A stretch of 64,000 nucleotides of DNA, taken from contig JAPJBO010000365.1 of the NCBI GenBank assembly GCA_030068145.1, positions 147,443 through 211,442 on the forward strand. Direction: 5' to 3'. Every line of letters begins with the position of its first letter. Within the stretch, counting starts at the first letter, position 1. The translations under genes and the position numbers were made by a program. Shown here one piece after another: positions 9,455 to 20,200 of the stretch. This stretch comes from Diplonema papillatum (lineage: Eukaryota; Euglenozoa; Diplonemea; Diplonemida; Diplonemidae). The notes beneath the pieces were generated by a model that searched no databases, was not told the origin of the DNA, and saw only the letters and a list, made by a program, of their open reading frames with translations.

Positions 9455-9832
9455 TTATCAACACGTACTATCTTTTCTGCAGATTCAACTGGGGAATCAA
9501 CCGCAGTACCGGGGATTCCGGTAGACAGACCCTGCTGTTGCTTACCACCGCGACACCGGAGGGTTGAGGCCGGCGAGGAGGGAGAGGCAAAGACATGCAA
9601 CACTGGCAGGTGATCCCCCTATGCTCTATTTCTTTTTTTGCCTGACCCTACGTACTGATTTTCAGTAGGTATTTAGCTCCAAGACAAAAGAGCTGCGTAA
9701 GCCCTGTTTGGATCTTCAATCCAGGTACGCGGACCTTCTTCATGGAGCCGGAGTACCTATAGCAGGAAAGCTATGTGAGACCAGTCTGTCAAAATATGGT
9801 GGCATCCTGTGTCCAGAGTGAGCTGGTGCCTC

Positions 9833-10020
9833 CCACTCACCTTTTAGTCGCCCACGCCCCTTGTCAGACGCTAGCGACCGACATGGTGCACGTGTGTCAC
9901 AGTCGTTGGGTGGTGTTGGCAAGGGTTTCATCGGCCACTCGGACGAGCTTCGTTCTCGCCTCGCCGGACCTGGCTGTGTCAAGTGGCTGCGCATGGCCCG
10001 CTGTTTGACTCGGATGAGCT
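9833..10020 (-). repeat. Diverged inverted copy of part of the 2.2-kb repeat
   Basis: Its reverse complement matches 44030-44205 and 61930-62105: shared blocks cover the tracts around GGGCCATGCGCAGCCACTTG, GCCAGGTCCGGCGA and CATGTCGGTCGCTAGCGTC. It is visibly more diverged than those two copies are from each other, which shows that the 2.2-kb unit belongs to an older dispersed family. Confidence 0.75.
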
Positions 10021-10289
10021 TACGAATGCCTGTCATGGGTGCGCCTCTTCAGAGCCGCAGGTGGCATCGGCAAGCGCGGGTAACTAACTCTCTTGAAGGG
10101 TGCCATTCGCCTCGTCTCCTAAATAAAGACGTGCACGGAAGGACCAACGCGAATTCTCATTCTCTTCCTGTCGGCAGGCAGAAACAGGCGAAAAGCAGTC
10201 ATAGGAACGGACTTGCAACTGTCATGGGGCGAGGGAGCCAAGACCCTCGAGCCACCCAGCTTCTGACCAGAGAGCTAGACAAGTACCTT

Positions 10290-11353
10290 TCTTGCGATGC
10301 CTCGTCCTTCTCGGCGGGTGTCGCTTGCCGCGGTAGCTGTTCAAATTGTGGAGGATGCTGTCAAGCACCTACGTATTGATCATCCCGTGCACGTGTTGAG
10401 GGTACCGCTACGGTACGGGCATCCTGGAAGGAACGTGGTGGTTGGCACCAGCCGGATACAGTATCGCCAGACCTGTTGCCTGATGTCTGTGTATAGCACA
10501 GCGAGGCTGACGTTGCCTGATGGCTGCGTGCGCCTTCTGAGAGCCCAAGGCGCAGGGTGCCTCAATCCTTCCCCAGCTCTGCACACATGGCGAGGATGTC
10601 GTCCAGCACCTGCGTGATGAACGACGGGCCGCCCTTCCAAGCATGCGTCATGAGAGCACCGCTGCGACAACGGAGCTCGAGAAGGGAACTGGTGGTTGTC
10701 TCCAGCTGGAAACCCGTCGACATCGCCGCTGATGCCTGCGTGCGCCTTCTGGGACCCGAAGCTCACGGTGTCTCGAGCCTTTCTGCAACTGCTCCAATTG
10801 TGAGGATGCCGTCAGGTATCTACATATTGAACGGTGCCTCCCATGCACCTGATGTATGTGCATGTCCAAAGAGACACGGGTGCAAACCCGTCGGCATCGC
10901 CAGGTACGTTGCCGGATGGCTGTGTGTCTCCATCCTTCTCCAGCACCGCTCACATGGCGAGGATATCGTCAAGCACCTGCGTGAGGAACGACGGGCCGCC
11001 CTCCCAAGCATCCGCGTCGTTCTGCGCGTCTTGAGAGCACCGCTGCGACAACGGAGCTCGCGACGGGAAGCGGTGGTTGTCTCCAGCTGGAAACCCGTCG
11101 GCATCGCCGCTGATGCCTGCTGCCTCAAACCCTTTTTGCTGGTATCTCTTGCTGCAGCAATTGCTCCAATTGTGAGGATGCCGTCAGGTACCTACATAAT
11201 ATTATCGAACGGCCGCCCTCCCATGCACCTACTGCATGTCTAAAAGAGACACGGGTGCAAACCCGTCGGCATTGCCAGAATACGTTACCTGATGGCTGCG
11301 TGCGCCTTCTGAGACCCGAGACGCAGGGTGCCTCAATCCTTTCCCAGCTCTGC
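10290..11353 (-). pseudogene. Tandem decayed copies of the 3' end of the polyQ-protein gene
   Basis: Segments equivalent to the gene's last 150 or so bases plus 3' flank recur directly downstream of its stop. A shared anchor, GATGGCTG(C/T)GTG, lies near 10518, 10915 and 11291, giving spacings close to 380-395 bases, and a weaker fourth copy is near 10330-10470. All are on the gene's own strand and carry indels that break the frame. They are untranslatable relics of repeated tandem duplication of the gene end. Confidence 0.75.
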
Positions 11354-12532
11354 TCACATGGCGAGGATATCGTCAAGCACCTGCGTGATGAACGACGGGC
11401 CGCCCTCCCAAGCATCCGCGTCGTTCTGCGCGTCTTGAGAGCACCGCTGCGACAACGGAGCTCGCGACGGGAAGCGGTGGCTGTCCCCCGCGGGGAACCC
11501 GTCGGCATCGCCGGCGCCGTTGCCCGACGGCCCGATGGGCGTCGCCGGGTTGGCCTCGTGGCCCGCTTCGCGGCCGGCCGGCGCCGCGCTCCGGAACGGC
11601 GTCGAGTGCGGGTTCAGGCCTTTGTTCACCAGCTTCGACGACGGGCTCCACTGAGAGTACTCTTGGGCAGCAGTCTCCGGCGTGTTGGTGAAGCTGGACG
11701 GGTGAGTCGAAGAACGCGGGTCGGAATGGTATGTCCCGACGGGAGTCGAGTAAGGCGTCGACGGACCGACACTCCGCGGCGACGACATATCGTTTGAGCT
11801 GGTCTGCGGGTAAAGGTCGGCGGGGGGTCCCTCATGCGGGATCCTGGCGGGGTGTCCGATCCCATTGCCGTGCGCCTGCTGCGGGGTGCGGGCCGACGCG
11901 GGCGAGTGCTGCCCAGGCGCCGCGCCGTTGCCCCGCTGGACAGAGCTCTTCGGGCTGCTGCGCGAGGCGTGCGTCGCGTCGAAGCCGGCGCCGCCGCCGC
12001 CGCCGTTGCTGCCGCTGTCCATGCTGCCGGTGCGGTCCTTGCCGAACGGGCCGAGCCCCGCAATCGACGCGTCGCCGCTCTGAAAGAAGCTGTTCCCCTC
12101 GTGGGTGTTCGGCGACGCCGCCGGCATCGAAGCGCGGCTGGGCGAGTACCGGTGCTGCGGCTCCGGGCTGTGCCGCCAGGCGTCGGCGGCGTGCGCCTCT
12201 CCCGGCTGGAGGCCCAGCGCGCCTGGGTCGAGGGCCGACGACCACTGCGTCCGCTTGGCCAGGGGAGAGGATTGGGCAGGGTGGGGTGCGTCGTGGGGCG
12301 GCGGCGCGGCGGTCGCCGCATGCTGCAGGTTGTGCCCGACGAGGGCTTCGAGCTGCGGGTAGGCCGAGACGAGCCCGAAAAGGGTCGCCCGGAGAGCCGA
12401 AGACGGGCTGTTCTGGATCAGGTAGCCCACGGCAGTCCTCGGCCCGTTTGACTCATCCGGGGCGGAGAACCCGCCCTGCTGCTGTTGATACGCCCGCGGC
12501 GGGGTTCCCCGCGGCTTCTGCATGTCGCCCTG

Positions 12533-12578
<46 letters not shown>

Positions 12579-13075
12579 CCCTTGGGCGGGTCGTGCGGGT
12601 GCTGCTGCTGCTGGTGCTGCTGCTGGTGTTGTTGTTGTTGCTGCTGTTGGGGGGACGGGAGGAGGAATTGCCAGACGGCGCCGGTGGGGAACCAGAGGAA
12701 GGCGTCGTCTTCGAAGTGGATGCGGACGGCGCCGGAGGGGTGGACGTCGTAGACGTAGCCCGAGACTCCAAGGTACTGGCTGTACTCGGGGGTGACTTCC
12801 CACGCCGAGTTCATGATGCGCTTGCTGTCGGCCTCCGCGAAGACCTTGCGCACGACCTGCACGTCGACCAGCAGCGTGGCCTGCACGCTGCCCACCGGGG
12901 CCGCCGCCACCGTCGCCACCACAGCATCTGGCGGGCTCAGCGACTGGCTCGTGGAGATGCCCCCTCCTCCTCCTCCTCCACCACCTCCACTTCCTCCCCC
13001 GGGGGTAGCGTCCCCTCTCCGCTCCTCCAGCAACGTCGGCGGGTGCCGCAGCCAGGCCGCCATGTCCGTCGCCAT
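11354..13075 (-). CDS. PolyQ, Ser/Pro-rich protein with SH3/MIB-like N-terminal segment
   Basis: A 573-residue single-exon frame. After a Gly-rich N-terminus comes a compact region (about 60-140) with SAWEVTPEYSQYLGVSG, YVYDVHPSGAVRIHF and FLWFPTGAVWQFL, a strand pattern like the small beta-barrels of MIB/HERC2 or Tudor-type domains; I do not claim the family. Long glutamine runs follow (CAG/CTG tracts near 12538-12578 and 12600-12650), then a low-complexity tail rich in Ser, Pro, Asn and His. The sharp codon-position bias over 1.7 kb and an unbroken frame support a real gene. Its 3' end has decayed copies downstream, and a 34-base piece equivalent to about 12813-12846 recurs at about 13383-13416 upstream. 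Function is unknown; such architecture is common in nuclear regulatory proteins. Confidence 0.7.
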
Positions 13076-14323
13076 TTACCCCGTATTTGTTGTTTTCCCG
13101 CTTCTTTTTTTTTTTTTTTTTGGTCTTCTTTCTTTGTTTGTCCCTTCTTTTCTGTCTCTTTCCCTGTTATTGTTATTATGCTTGCGGTTGGGTGTTGTGT
13201 GCGTGAACGTAATTGAGATGTGTAACTTCTGTCGCGGTGTTACGCCGCGGCTGACTCTCCCACCTGCTGTCGGAACTGCGGCCTCTTTAGGCGAAAGGTC
13301 CTTGCATAGTGTCCCTTGTGTAGCTGGTCACAACATGTATCCGGGGGTGAGACGCCTTCTCTTACGCGAAGCAGCGACAGGCCATGATGCGCTTGCTGTC
13401 GGCCTCCGCGAAGACCGCTGCTGGTCGACTCTATTAGGCTTTGCTCAGGGTCCCTTGTGCTGCTGGACAGTCACCTAGTGACTGATGCGGGCCGTCGCTA
13501 CAGGTATTCTGCATTATAACCTCAAATTTTCTCGGTGCGTCACGGTCTATCAGGTCTATCCCTATTCCCTGGAACTGCACGGAGTTGCCTGGAGCTGTCG
13601 GTCATGCTACAGATATGCTGCCTTCTGACTTCAAACTGTCACGGTGTACCATGGTACACAATAGTCTATCAGGAGGGATAAACGTCTCGTATTCTTGAAG
13701 GAAAAGGGAGCGGATCGAAGGCGATGGCAAGGTTCTTGGGGGAGCGGGCGCTGTTCCTTTTTCCCCTCCGTTTTTCTTTTTCCTGTGAGCCCCTCCTTTC
13801 CCAGCGCACGCCCCCCGTGGCAGAGGCGGAAGACGAACGGTGCTGTCATTGACACGAAACGGTGAATACAAGAATAGAACGGCCGGCGGGGCCAAAGAAG
13901 AGCCGGAGCAGGGTGGCCAGCGCGCGCACCGTCGAAGGCAAGCGGCTGTTGGCGCGGCTGTGCCGTCACTCATTTCTGCACACCCGCGCCGTACATTCCT
14001 CCTTTGAAGGTGAGCGCAACCAGTCGGCACCAGCGCTCCGCGATAGTTTCTACCCCCGGTCCAAACGGCTCTACATAAAGAAGAAAAGAAAGGGGACAAA
14101 ATGCTTCGGAGGATACAGCTCTCGAAATGTGAGCTTTTTTCGTTTTTTGTGCTTTCCGGCGATCCTGTACGAATTGGTGTCTTTTGACCTTTTTGCTTGT
14201 GAGGATCAGGCTTCGGCACGTATCATGTGGTCGGTTGTCGTGGCTGAAAGCTGTCCTGCCGCGCTAGTCGTTAACTCGTGCTTGAGCCAGGATGCCCACT
14301 GCCATGCCGCTGGGCTCTTGCTG
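13076..14323. other. Spacer upstream of the polyQ gene
   Basis: T-tract near 13107-13123, then an exact fragment of the neighbouring gene (CATGATGCGCTTGCTGTCGG and following bases, about 13383-13416). No gene was recognised in the remaining sequence; frames at 13602-14398 lack support. Confidence 0.55.
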
Positions 14324-15985
14324 CACGGCGAACTCCAGCAACTTTTGCTCGAGCTAAAGTCCGGCCTCAAATGCGGGTGTGACCACACCCGGAAATAGGG
14401 TGTGCACACTCTATTGCACGGTGAACTCCAGCAACTTTTGCTCGAGCTAAAGTCCGGCCTCAAGTGCGGGTGTAACCACACCCGGAAATAGGGTGTGCAC
14501 ACTCTATTGCACGGTGAACTCCAGCAACTTTTGCTCGAGCTAAAGTCCGGCCTCAAGTGCGGGTGTGACCGGGACATTCCCCATTATGCTATTAAAGTTT
14601 GCTAATTTCCCCATTATGCTATTAAAGCTGCTAATTTCCCCATTCTGGGGGGGTTTTTTGCTAATTTCCCCATTATGCTATTAAAGTTGCTAATTTCCCC
14701 ATTATGCTATTAAAGTGGTGCTAATTTCCCCATTATGCTATTAAAGTGGCGCTAATTTCCCCATTATGCCATTAAGGTTTGCTAATTTCCCCATTCTGCG
14801 ACTGGGCTACTGGCGGTCGTAGTACAGCACAGGTAGTCTGGTCAAGACTTTTTGTGAGTAGTTTTGTCCATTTTCGAGGAAGATAATGACAATGCACTTT
14901 CTAACCGTGCCTAACGCGAGCAGTCGTTTGATGAAATCGATTCGACGGCGCTACTTAGCCTACTTTCAGTAGATTGTTTCGAGAAAACGGCTTATTTCCG
15001 AACAGTTAACTTTGCAAGTCACAGCGTCTTGGCACTGTGCTGGTCCGCGGGAAACAATCAGCATGTTCACCAAAAGGGGTCAGCAGGGTTCGCACTGACA
15101 GCTCAGCTGGTGATCTGACTGTCTGTAGTCTGACACCAGACTAAGTTGGAGCAGACTAAAGACAGCTGCACCGAAGCTAAGCTCTCACTGTCTCAGCGGC
15201 ACTGTAGCAAAGCAACAGCTTCTGCCAAGTTCTGGCGGAAAAACTCGGGAACCATACTGCAGGCTGCACTGCAGCGTGGACCTTTGTGGTACTCATTTGG
15301 AAATTTGATACATGAGATGAGGCTTTTCATCATTTCATGAGCCCAGTTTGTGTTGTCACAGTTGTGGATTCAGATACAGTGGAATGCCGCTGCGGTGGCC
15401 ATGATGGGCGCCGGGTCAAACCCGAAGTGCCAGGGCGGGCACTTCGGGTTGCTGCCATGTCTTGGACCAACCAAGGACTCCTGAAGGAGTGTACTGAAGA
15501 TTTCATGACCAGCAAGCTATTAGCCGTATCCTCACACACGTACACAAATCCAAGGGTTTGCGGGAAACCATTCCCGAAACGGTAGGACATGTTCGTGGTA
15601 GAGGCCGCGGGAAACTGTGGAAAACGGGTGGAAACCCGCCGAAACCCAAAAAAAATGTTTTAATGGCATAATGGGGAAATTAGCAAACTTTAATGGCATA
15701 ATGGGGAAATTAGCACCGCTTTAATAGCATAATGGGGAAATTAGCAGCTTTAATAGCATAATGGGGAAATTAGCACCACTTTAATAGCATAATGGGGAAA
15801 TTAGCAAACTTTAATAGCATAATGGGGAATCACCCGGTGTGACCACACCTGGAAATAGGGTGTGCACACCCGGAAATAGGGTGTGGCACACCCTATTGCA
15901 CACCCTTATTGCGGGGTGTGGCACACCCGCTTTTTGAGAGTCTGGTTTCACTCGAGCAAAAGTTGCTGAAGTACACCGTGTAGTA
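14324..15985. mobile_element. Foldback-type element with long inverted arms built of tandem subrepeats
   Basis: The left arm has three 93-base units (starts 14324, 14417, 14510; GAACTCCAGCAACTTTTGCT) followed by seven or so units of about 28-30 bases built on CTAATTTCCCCATTATGCTA (14570-14800). The right arm shows the inverse of both: TAGCATAATGGGGAAATTAG units at about 15658-15830, then inverted 93-base-type sequence with ACTCGAGCAAAAGTTGCTG to about 15985. The arms enclose about 850 bases (14810-15655) in which I recognise no transposase. Tandemly subrepeated inverted arms around a core are the hallmark of foldback transposons. Confidence 0.75.
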
Positions 15986-16545
15986 GACCCGTTCGCATAC
16001 ACTCTTCATGCCAGTTGTCCTCGTAGTACATTTGTACTGACGGTAACATTTCCGGAACAACGGTTGTAGATGAAAGAGATGTGGAAATGGGGGTTTTCCT
16101 AGAAGCTTTTCGTGTTCTTAACCATGGTTAAGTGCGCGAATGGTGAGAAGATCGATTCATGCTGGTTGGCAATTACTTATTAGATCAGTGCAAGCCCCCA
16201 TCTCGAAGGAAATGAAATGTTCCGTCTTGAACGGTTGCACCGGGCCTCCTCGCGTACTTCCTACAGAGCAGGCGCTTTATTATTCAAAAAAAACCAGGGG
16301 AAAAGGGAGAGAAGAAAGACTGGATGAACAGGGCTCTACGATATATATTCCGCGCTGCTCGGCGCTTCGGTAACGGGGGGGTCGGAGAACTTGATGGATT
16401 GTCTGTAAGAAAGTTGAAGTATGGCTAAAGACAAGGCAGTGGGCGCAGTCGAAACTGGCCGGTGACATCGTATTGCATGAAATTGATGCGTACAAGACAG
16501 CAGTAGAATCTGACGATTGTCTCTGCTGGTGGCAGGCGAGGAGTA
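15986..16545. other. Spacer
   Basis: Contains a copy of the ACATTTCCGGAACAACGG segment near 16048, and near 16423 the start of the MITE family that begins TTGAAGTATGGCTAAAGA. No gene is seen. Confidence 0.5.
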
Positions 16546-16549
16546 GGGC

Positions 16550-17112
16550 AAGAATCACATTCTAGAATCAGGGGAGACCCCTTCGAGAGAATCAGAATAC
16601 TCCTGAATCAGGCGGGATCCGCTCGGATTCCCACTCGAGAACCAGGCGAGAATCAGATTCTAGAATCAGGGAGACCCCTTAGAGAGAATCAGAATACTCC
16701 TGATGCAGGCGGGATCCCTTCTAGAATCAGAATCCCACTCGAGAACCAGGCCAGAATCAGATTCTAGAATCAGGGAGACCCCTTCGAGAGAATCAGAATA
16801 CTTCTGATGCAGGCGGGATCCCTTCTAGAATCAGAATCCCACTCGAGAACCAGGCGAGAATCAGATTCTAGAATCAGGGAGACCCCTTCGAGAGAATCAG
16901 AATACTTCTGATGCAGGCGGGATCCCTTCTAGAATCAGAATCCCACTCGAGAACCAGGCGAGAATCGCATTCTAGAATCAGGGAGACCCCTTCGAGAGAA
17001 TCAGAATACTCCAAATTCAGGCGGGATCCCTTCGAGAATCAGAATCCCACTCGAGAACCAGGCGAGAATCTCATTCTAGAATCAGGGAGACCCCTTCGAG
17101 AGAATCAGAATC
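16550..17112. repeat. 104-bp tandem repeat array
   Basis: Anchor AATC(A/G/T)(G/C)ATTCTAGAATC occurs at 16651, 16755, 16859, 16963 and 17067, exactly 104 bases apart, with an earlier diverged unit at 16553. Each unit contains shorter GAATCAGA and GGGAGACCCCTT submotifs and XbaI-like TCTAGA sites, so it arose from a simpler repeat. Confidence 0.9.
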
Positions 17113-17277
17113 CCACGAGAGAACCAAGCAAAAATCTCGTTCATGAATCGGGCAAATCTCATTCGATATTCGGGTGAGAACTTTTATTTGTGAATGGGAA
17201 GCGAGCAAATCCGGTAGGCGGACGGAAAGTGTCCGTTGACTCCGAGCCCAAGACGAGTGCCGAGAACTCAAAGCAGG

Positions 17278-20200
17278 CTACCGCAGCCGCAGCTCCTCGA
17301 AGCTGCTGCTGTACTGGTCTTCCAACGCCCGCCAGCAGTCGAGGACCGACTGCAGCTCCGCGATTTGGTGCTGCTGCTTCTGCTCCTGCTCCTGCTTGCG
17401 CTGCTGCTCCGTCGGCCCCCGCCTGGGCGGCGGGGCTGCTTCGGAGCGCTGCGGGTCGGCGGTGGCGCTGCGCGAAGCGGCGGTCACCCGGATCCGCGGC
17501 GAAACGTGGCTGCCGTGGGCGGGCTGCTGCCAGCCCTGCTCCCTCTCCTGCGCCTGCCGCTGGGCCCTCGTTTTGTGGCTGAAGGCGGCCGCCGGCTTGC
17601 CGCCGCGCCGCTCCGCCGGGGACACGGACCGGCTCTCCGGCGCGCTGGCGGGCGCGAAGTCGGCGGGGTCGTCGTGGCGGGGCTGGCGCTGCTGCGAGTG
17701 CCTGTCGACGTCCCCTTGGAACGTCGCGTGGGCCTCCGCCCGTGCCGCCGGCCGCGCCGCGTATTGCGCGTGCAGAGAGTCGTCGTTCCGCGGGATCGAC
17801 GACGGCAGAGACGACGACGGGCGGTACGACTCAGCACCGGACCCCGACCGCGGATTGCGGCAGGGCGACCGGTCCAGGCTGTACACGGAGCTGATCTCCA
17901 TCTTCGTCCGCTCGTTCGCCGACGAATACTGGCGGAGGATCGCTTCGATGTCGTCCTGCTGGTGCTTCCATTCGTCGTCCCATTCGACGAACGACGAGTC
18001 GATGTGCTGCGCCAGGTCCGTCAGCGTCCGCCCCGGCTCGACCGACGCCTTCCTACTCCGATTGCTCTCCGCCGCGGCATCCGCCTTCGCGAAGAAGCTC
18101 CCATCGCCCACGGGCGTATACCCACCGCAAACATAGTCCGCGTACCTGCGTTCGATTATTGGCAGATCAAAAGGAGCAGGTGCCCGATGATCCCTGGGGT
18201 TGGACCGTTCACTTGCGTTGTTGTGCGCACCAGTGGGACTCACCTGCTTTGGTGAGTTTCATGTAGTACGCTGCCAACTCCTTATCTGCGGGTAACACGA
18301 GAAAACATGGAAAATGTACGTACCCGACAACTTTCGCAGCGGGGGAGTGGGTGTCCTCGCTCCTGCTGCGGTGGGTCTTCTTCGCGAGTTGCTGGCTTTT
18401 CCTGTTAGTGGCTGGGATGAAGGTGCAGTCCTCCGTCACTTCCTCGGCCGCTTCTCTCCGCATCTTCGCCAGCTTGTCCTCGCGTCTTGTCTGAGACGTA
18501 CAAATCTTCTTCCAATAAGCGTCCCTGTGGGTTGTTGTAATGCAGGAAGCCATGCGCGCAGGGGTTGATCCGGGATGATTCGGACGCGTTTCGGGTCATC
18601 CCCGGGGTCGCTGGCCACCGAAGGCCACGCCCGAGGGCCCACGTTCTGGTTTTTTTCTTCTGTGGCTTTGTGCACTTCAACTCGGTTCCGGGCTGTTCAG
18701 TGTGAAAATAGGTCAAGTCTACCCGGTTTCATGGGGGGGCCCAAAGTACGTTGAAGTATGGCTAAAGATAAAGTGGTGTCACCTGAGGGGGTAATCCACC
18801 GTTAAGCAGCGGCTGCCGGCTTCTCCCGTGACATCTTTTATATGTACGTTGTAGAAAGAGTAGCGTTGGCACTCTTACAGGTTCGTTCCCTCGTAGCTCG
18901 CCGGGAACGGGCACTCCAGTGAAACTGCTGGTTTGGATTTTGGGAGCATTGCCTCATGTGAATTCTGAGACCTATTTCTCCCGAATGGTGAACCAGCTTT
19001 GGTGACCGCTGTTCGGCAGTGGATACATCGATATGTTTCCCGACTTGCGGATCGTGCTCGGTCATTTGAAGGGGCGCGGACAGTCGACGAGTGGTCTGGT
19101 TGAGATGAAGAAGCTCCTCGTTCGGCCATGGATGTGGTATGACTGACTGATTGCGGATGCGGTTGAAGACGAGTCGGTGAGGTTGCTGTGCTGGGCGCTG
19201 AGGTTCCGGTGAGGTTCGTACCTCCAGGTGGTTCACCTTCGTCTCGCGCTGGGCTATCAGCCGGGCTACCGAGCCCTTGGCACCACTGCCCCGCGTAGCT
19301 TGCTCGAAAAACCCCGGACGTAGTCGTAATGCGTCTCGCCGTAGTGTGCGAGCATAATTGCCGATTCGTCTTGTTGATCACTTCCGATCCGCAAGTACGT
19401 ATGGCTGCCGGTCCGGGTGAGGATGAAGAGAGCTATCGGCCGCTGGTAGACTACGTTAGCGACTTGGAGTGACGTGAGGTCACCCCACCCTTCGGAAGTT
19501 CCGACCGAACTCAAACTCCTCTTCCATTGGGTCCAGGTGCGGTGGGAGGACTTCGTTGGTGAAGAAATCAGGGTTGCGCTCGGCGAATTCAACCCTATTT
19601 TTGGCATTTGGCGGCGCAGTCGTTTAGGTCGGGAAGGCGGAATGCACTCAAAACGAATGTGCGCCCTTATGTCCCACTTCAAACAAATTGCTTGCAGTCG
19701 GATATAAGGACCCAAACTTGTTGCTGCAGTGGGATATTCGGGAAATTTAAATCTGGAAAAATCGGCAAAAATGGCCAAAGTCTGGAAAATCGGCAAAAGT
19801 GGCCAAAAATTGGCCAAAATCTGGAAAAATCGGCAAAAATGGCCAAAATCTGGTAAACTAATCAGCCGGCATCGCTTTGTCTGCGACGACTAAAAACCCA
19901 CTGGAGGCTGATGGCGAACAAGTGCAGGACTGCGTGAAGAACTTCGAAAATGAGAGTCAAAGGCCCCTGAAACCGACGAGCGGTGAGAGCTGGAGGTGCG
20001 TTCGAATCTCAGTCACTCCTCCTTTTCTCGGGGTTGTTTTTGAGCCTTCTAAAACTAAAAGGTGCCTTCACGTCGCAATTCACGAGGCACCGGGGGGGTG
20101 AAATGCTAGGTCAATGGATAGACAGAACCCTGCCTCTCATGCACGATTGATGGTGCTAGCATCAAAATCTAAGTGGGGGATGCATACTCGATGGGCTTGA

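Noticed and set aside
11731-12795. Plus-strand Arg/Ala-rich frame of 354 codons
   Set aside because: Antisense shadow of the polyQ gene.
14570-14800. Possible CRISPR-like array of 28-30-base units
   Set aside because: There are no spacers of constant length; units are contiguous and mirrored by an inverted set at 15658, which makes them arms of a foldback element in eukaryotic DNA.
18243-18330. Extra small exon (reading DKELAAYYMKLTKA) in the five-exon gene
   Set aside because: Its phases do not match either neighbour, while skipping it joins exons 4 and 5 in phase.
19985-20030. Possible tRNA (GTTCGAATC box near 20003)
   Set aside because: The flanks do not form a T-stem or acceptor stem, and no A-box was found at the right distance.
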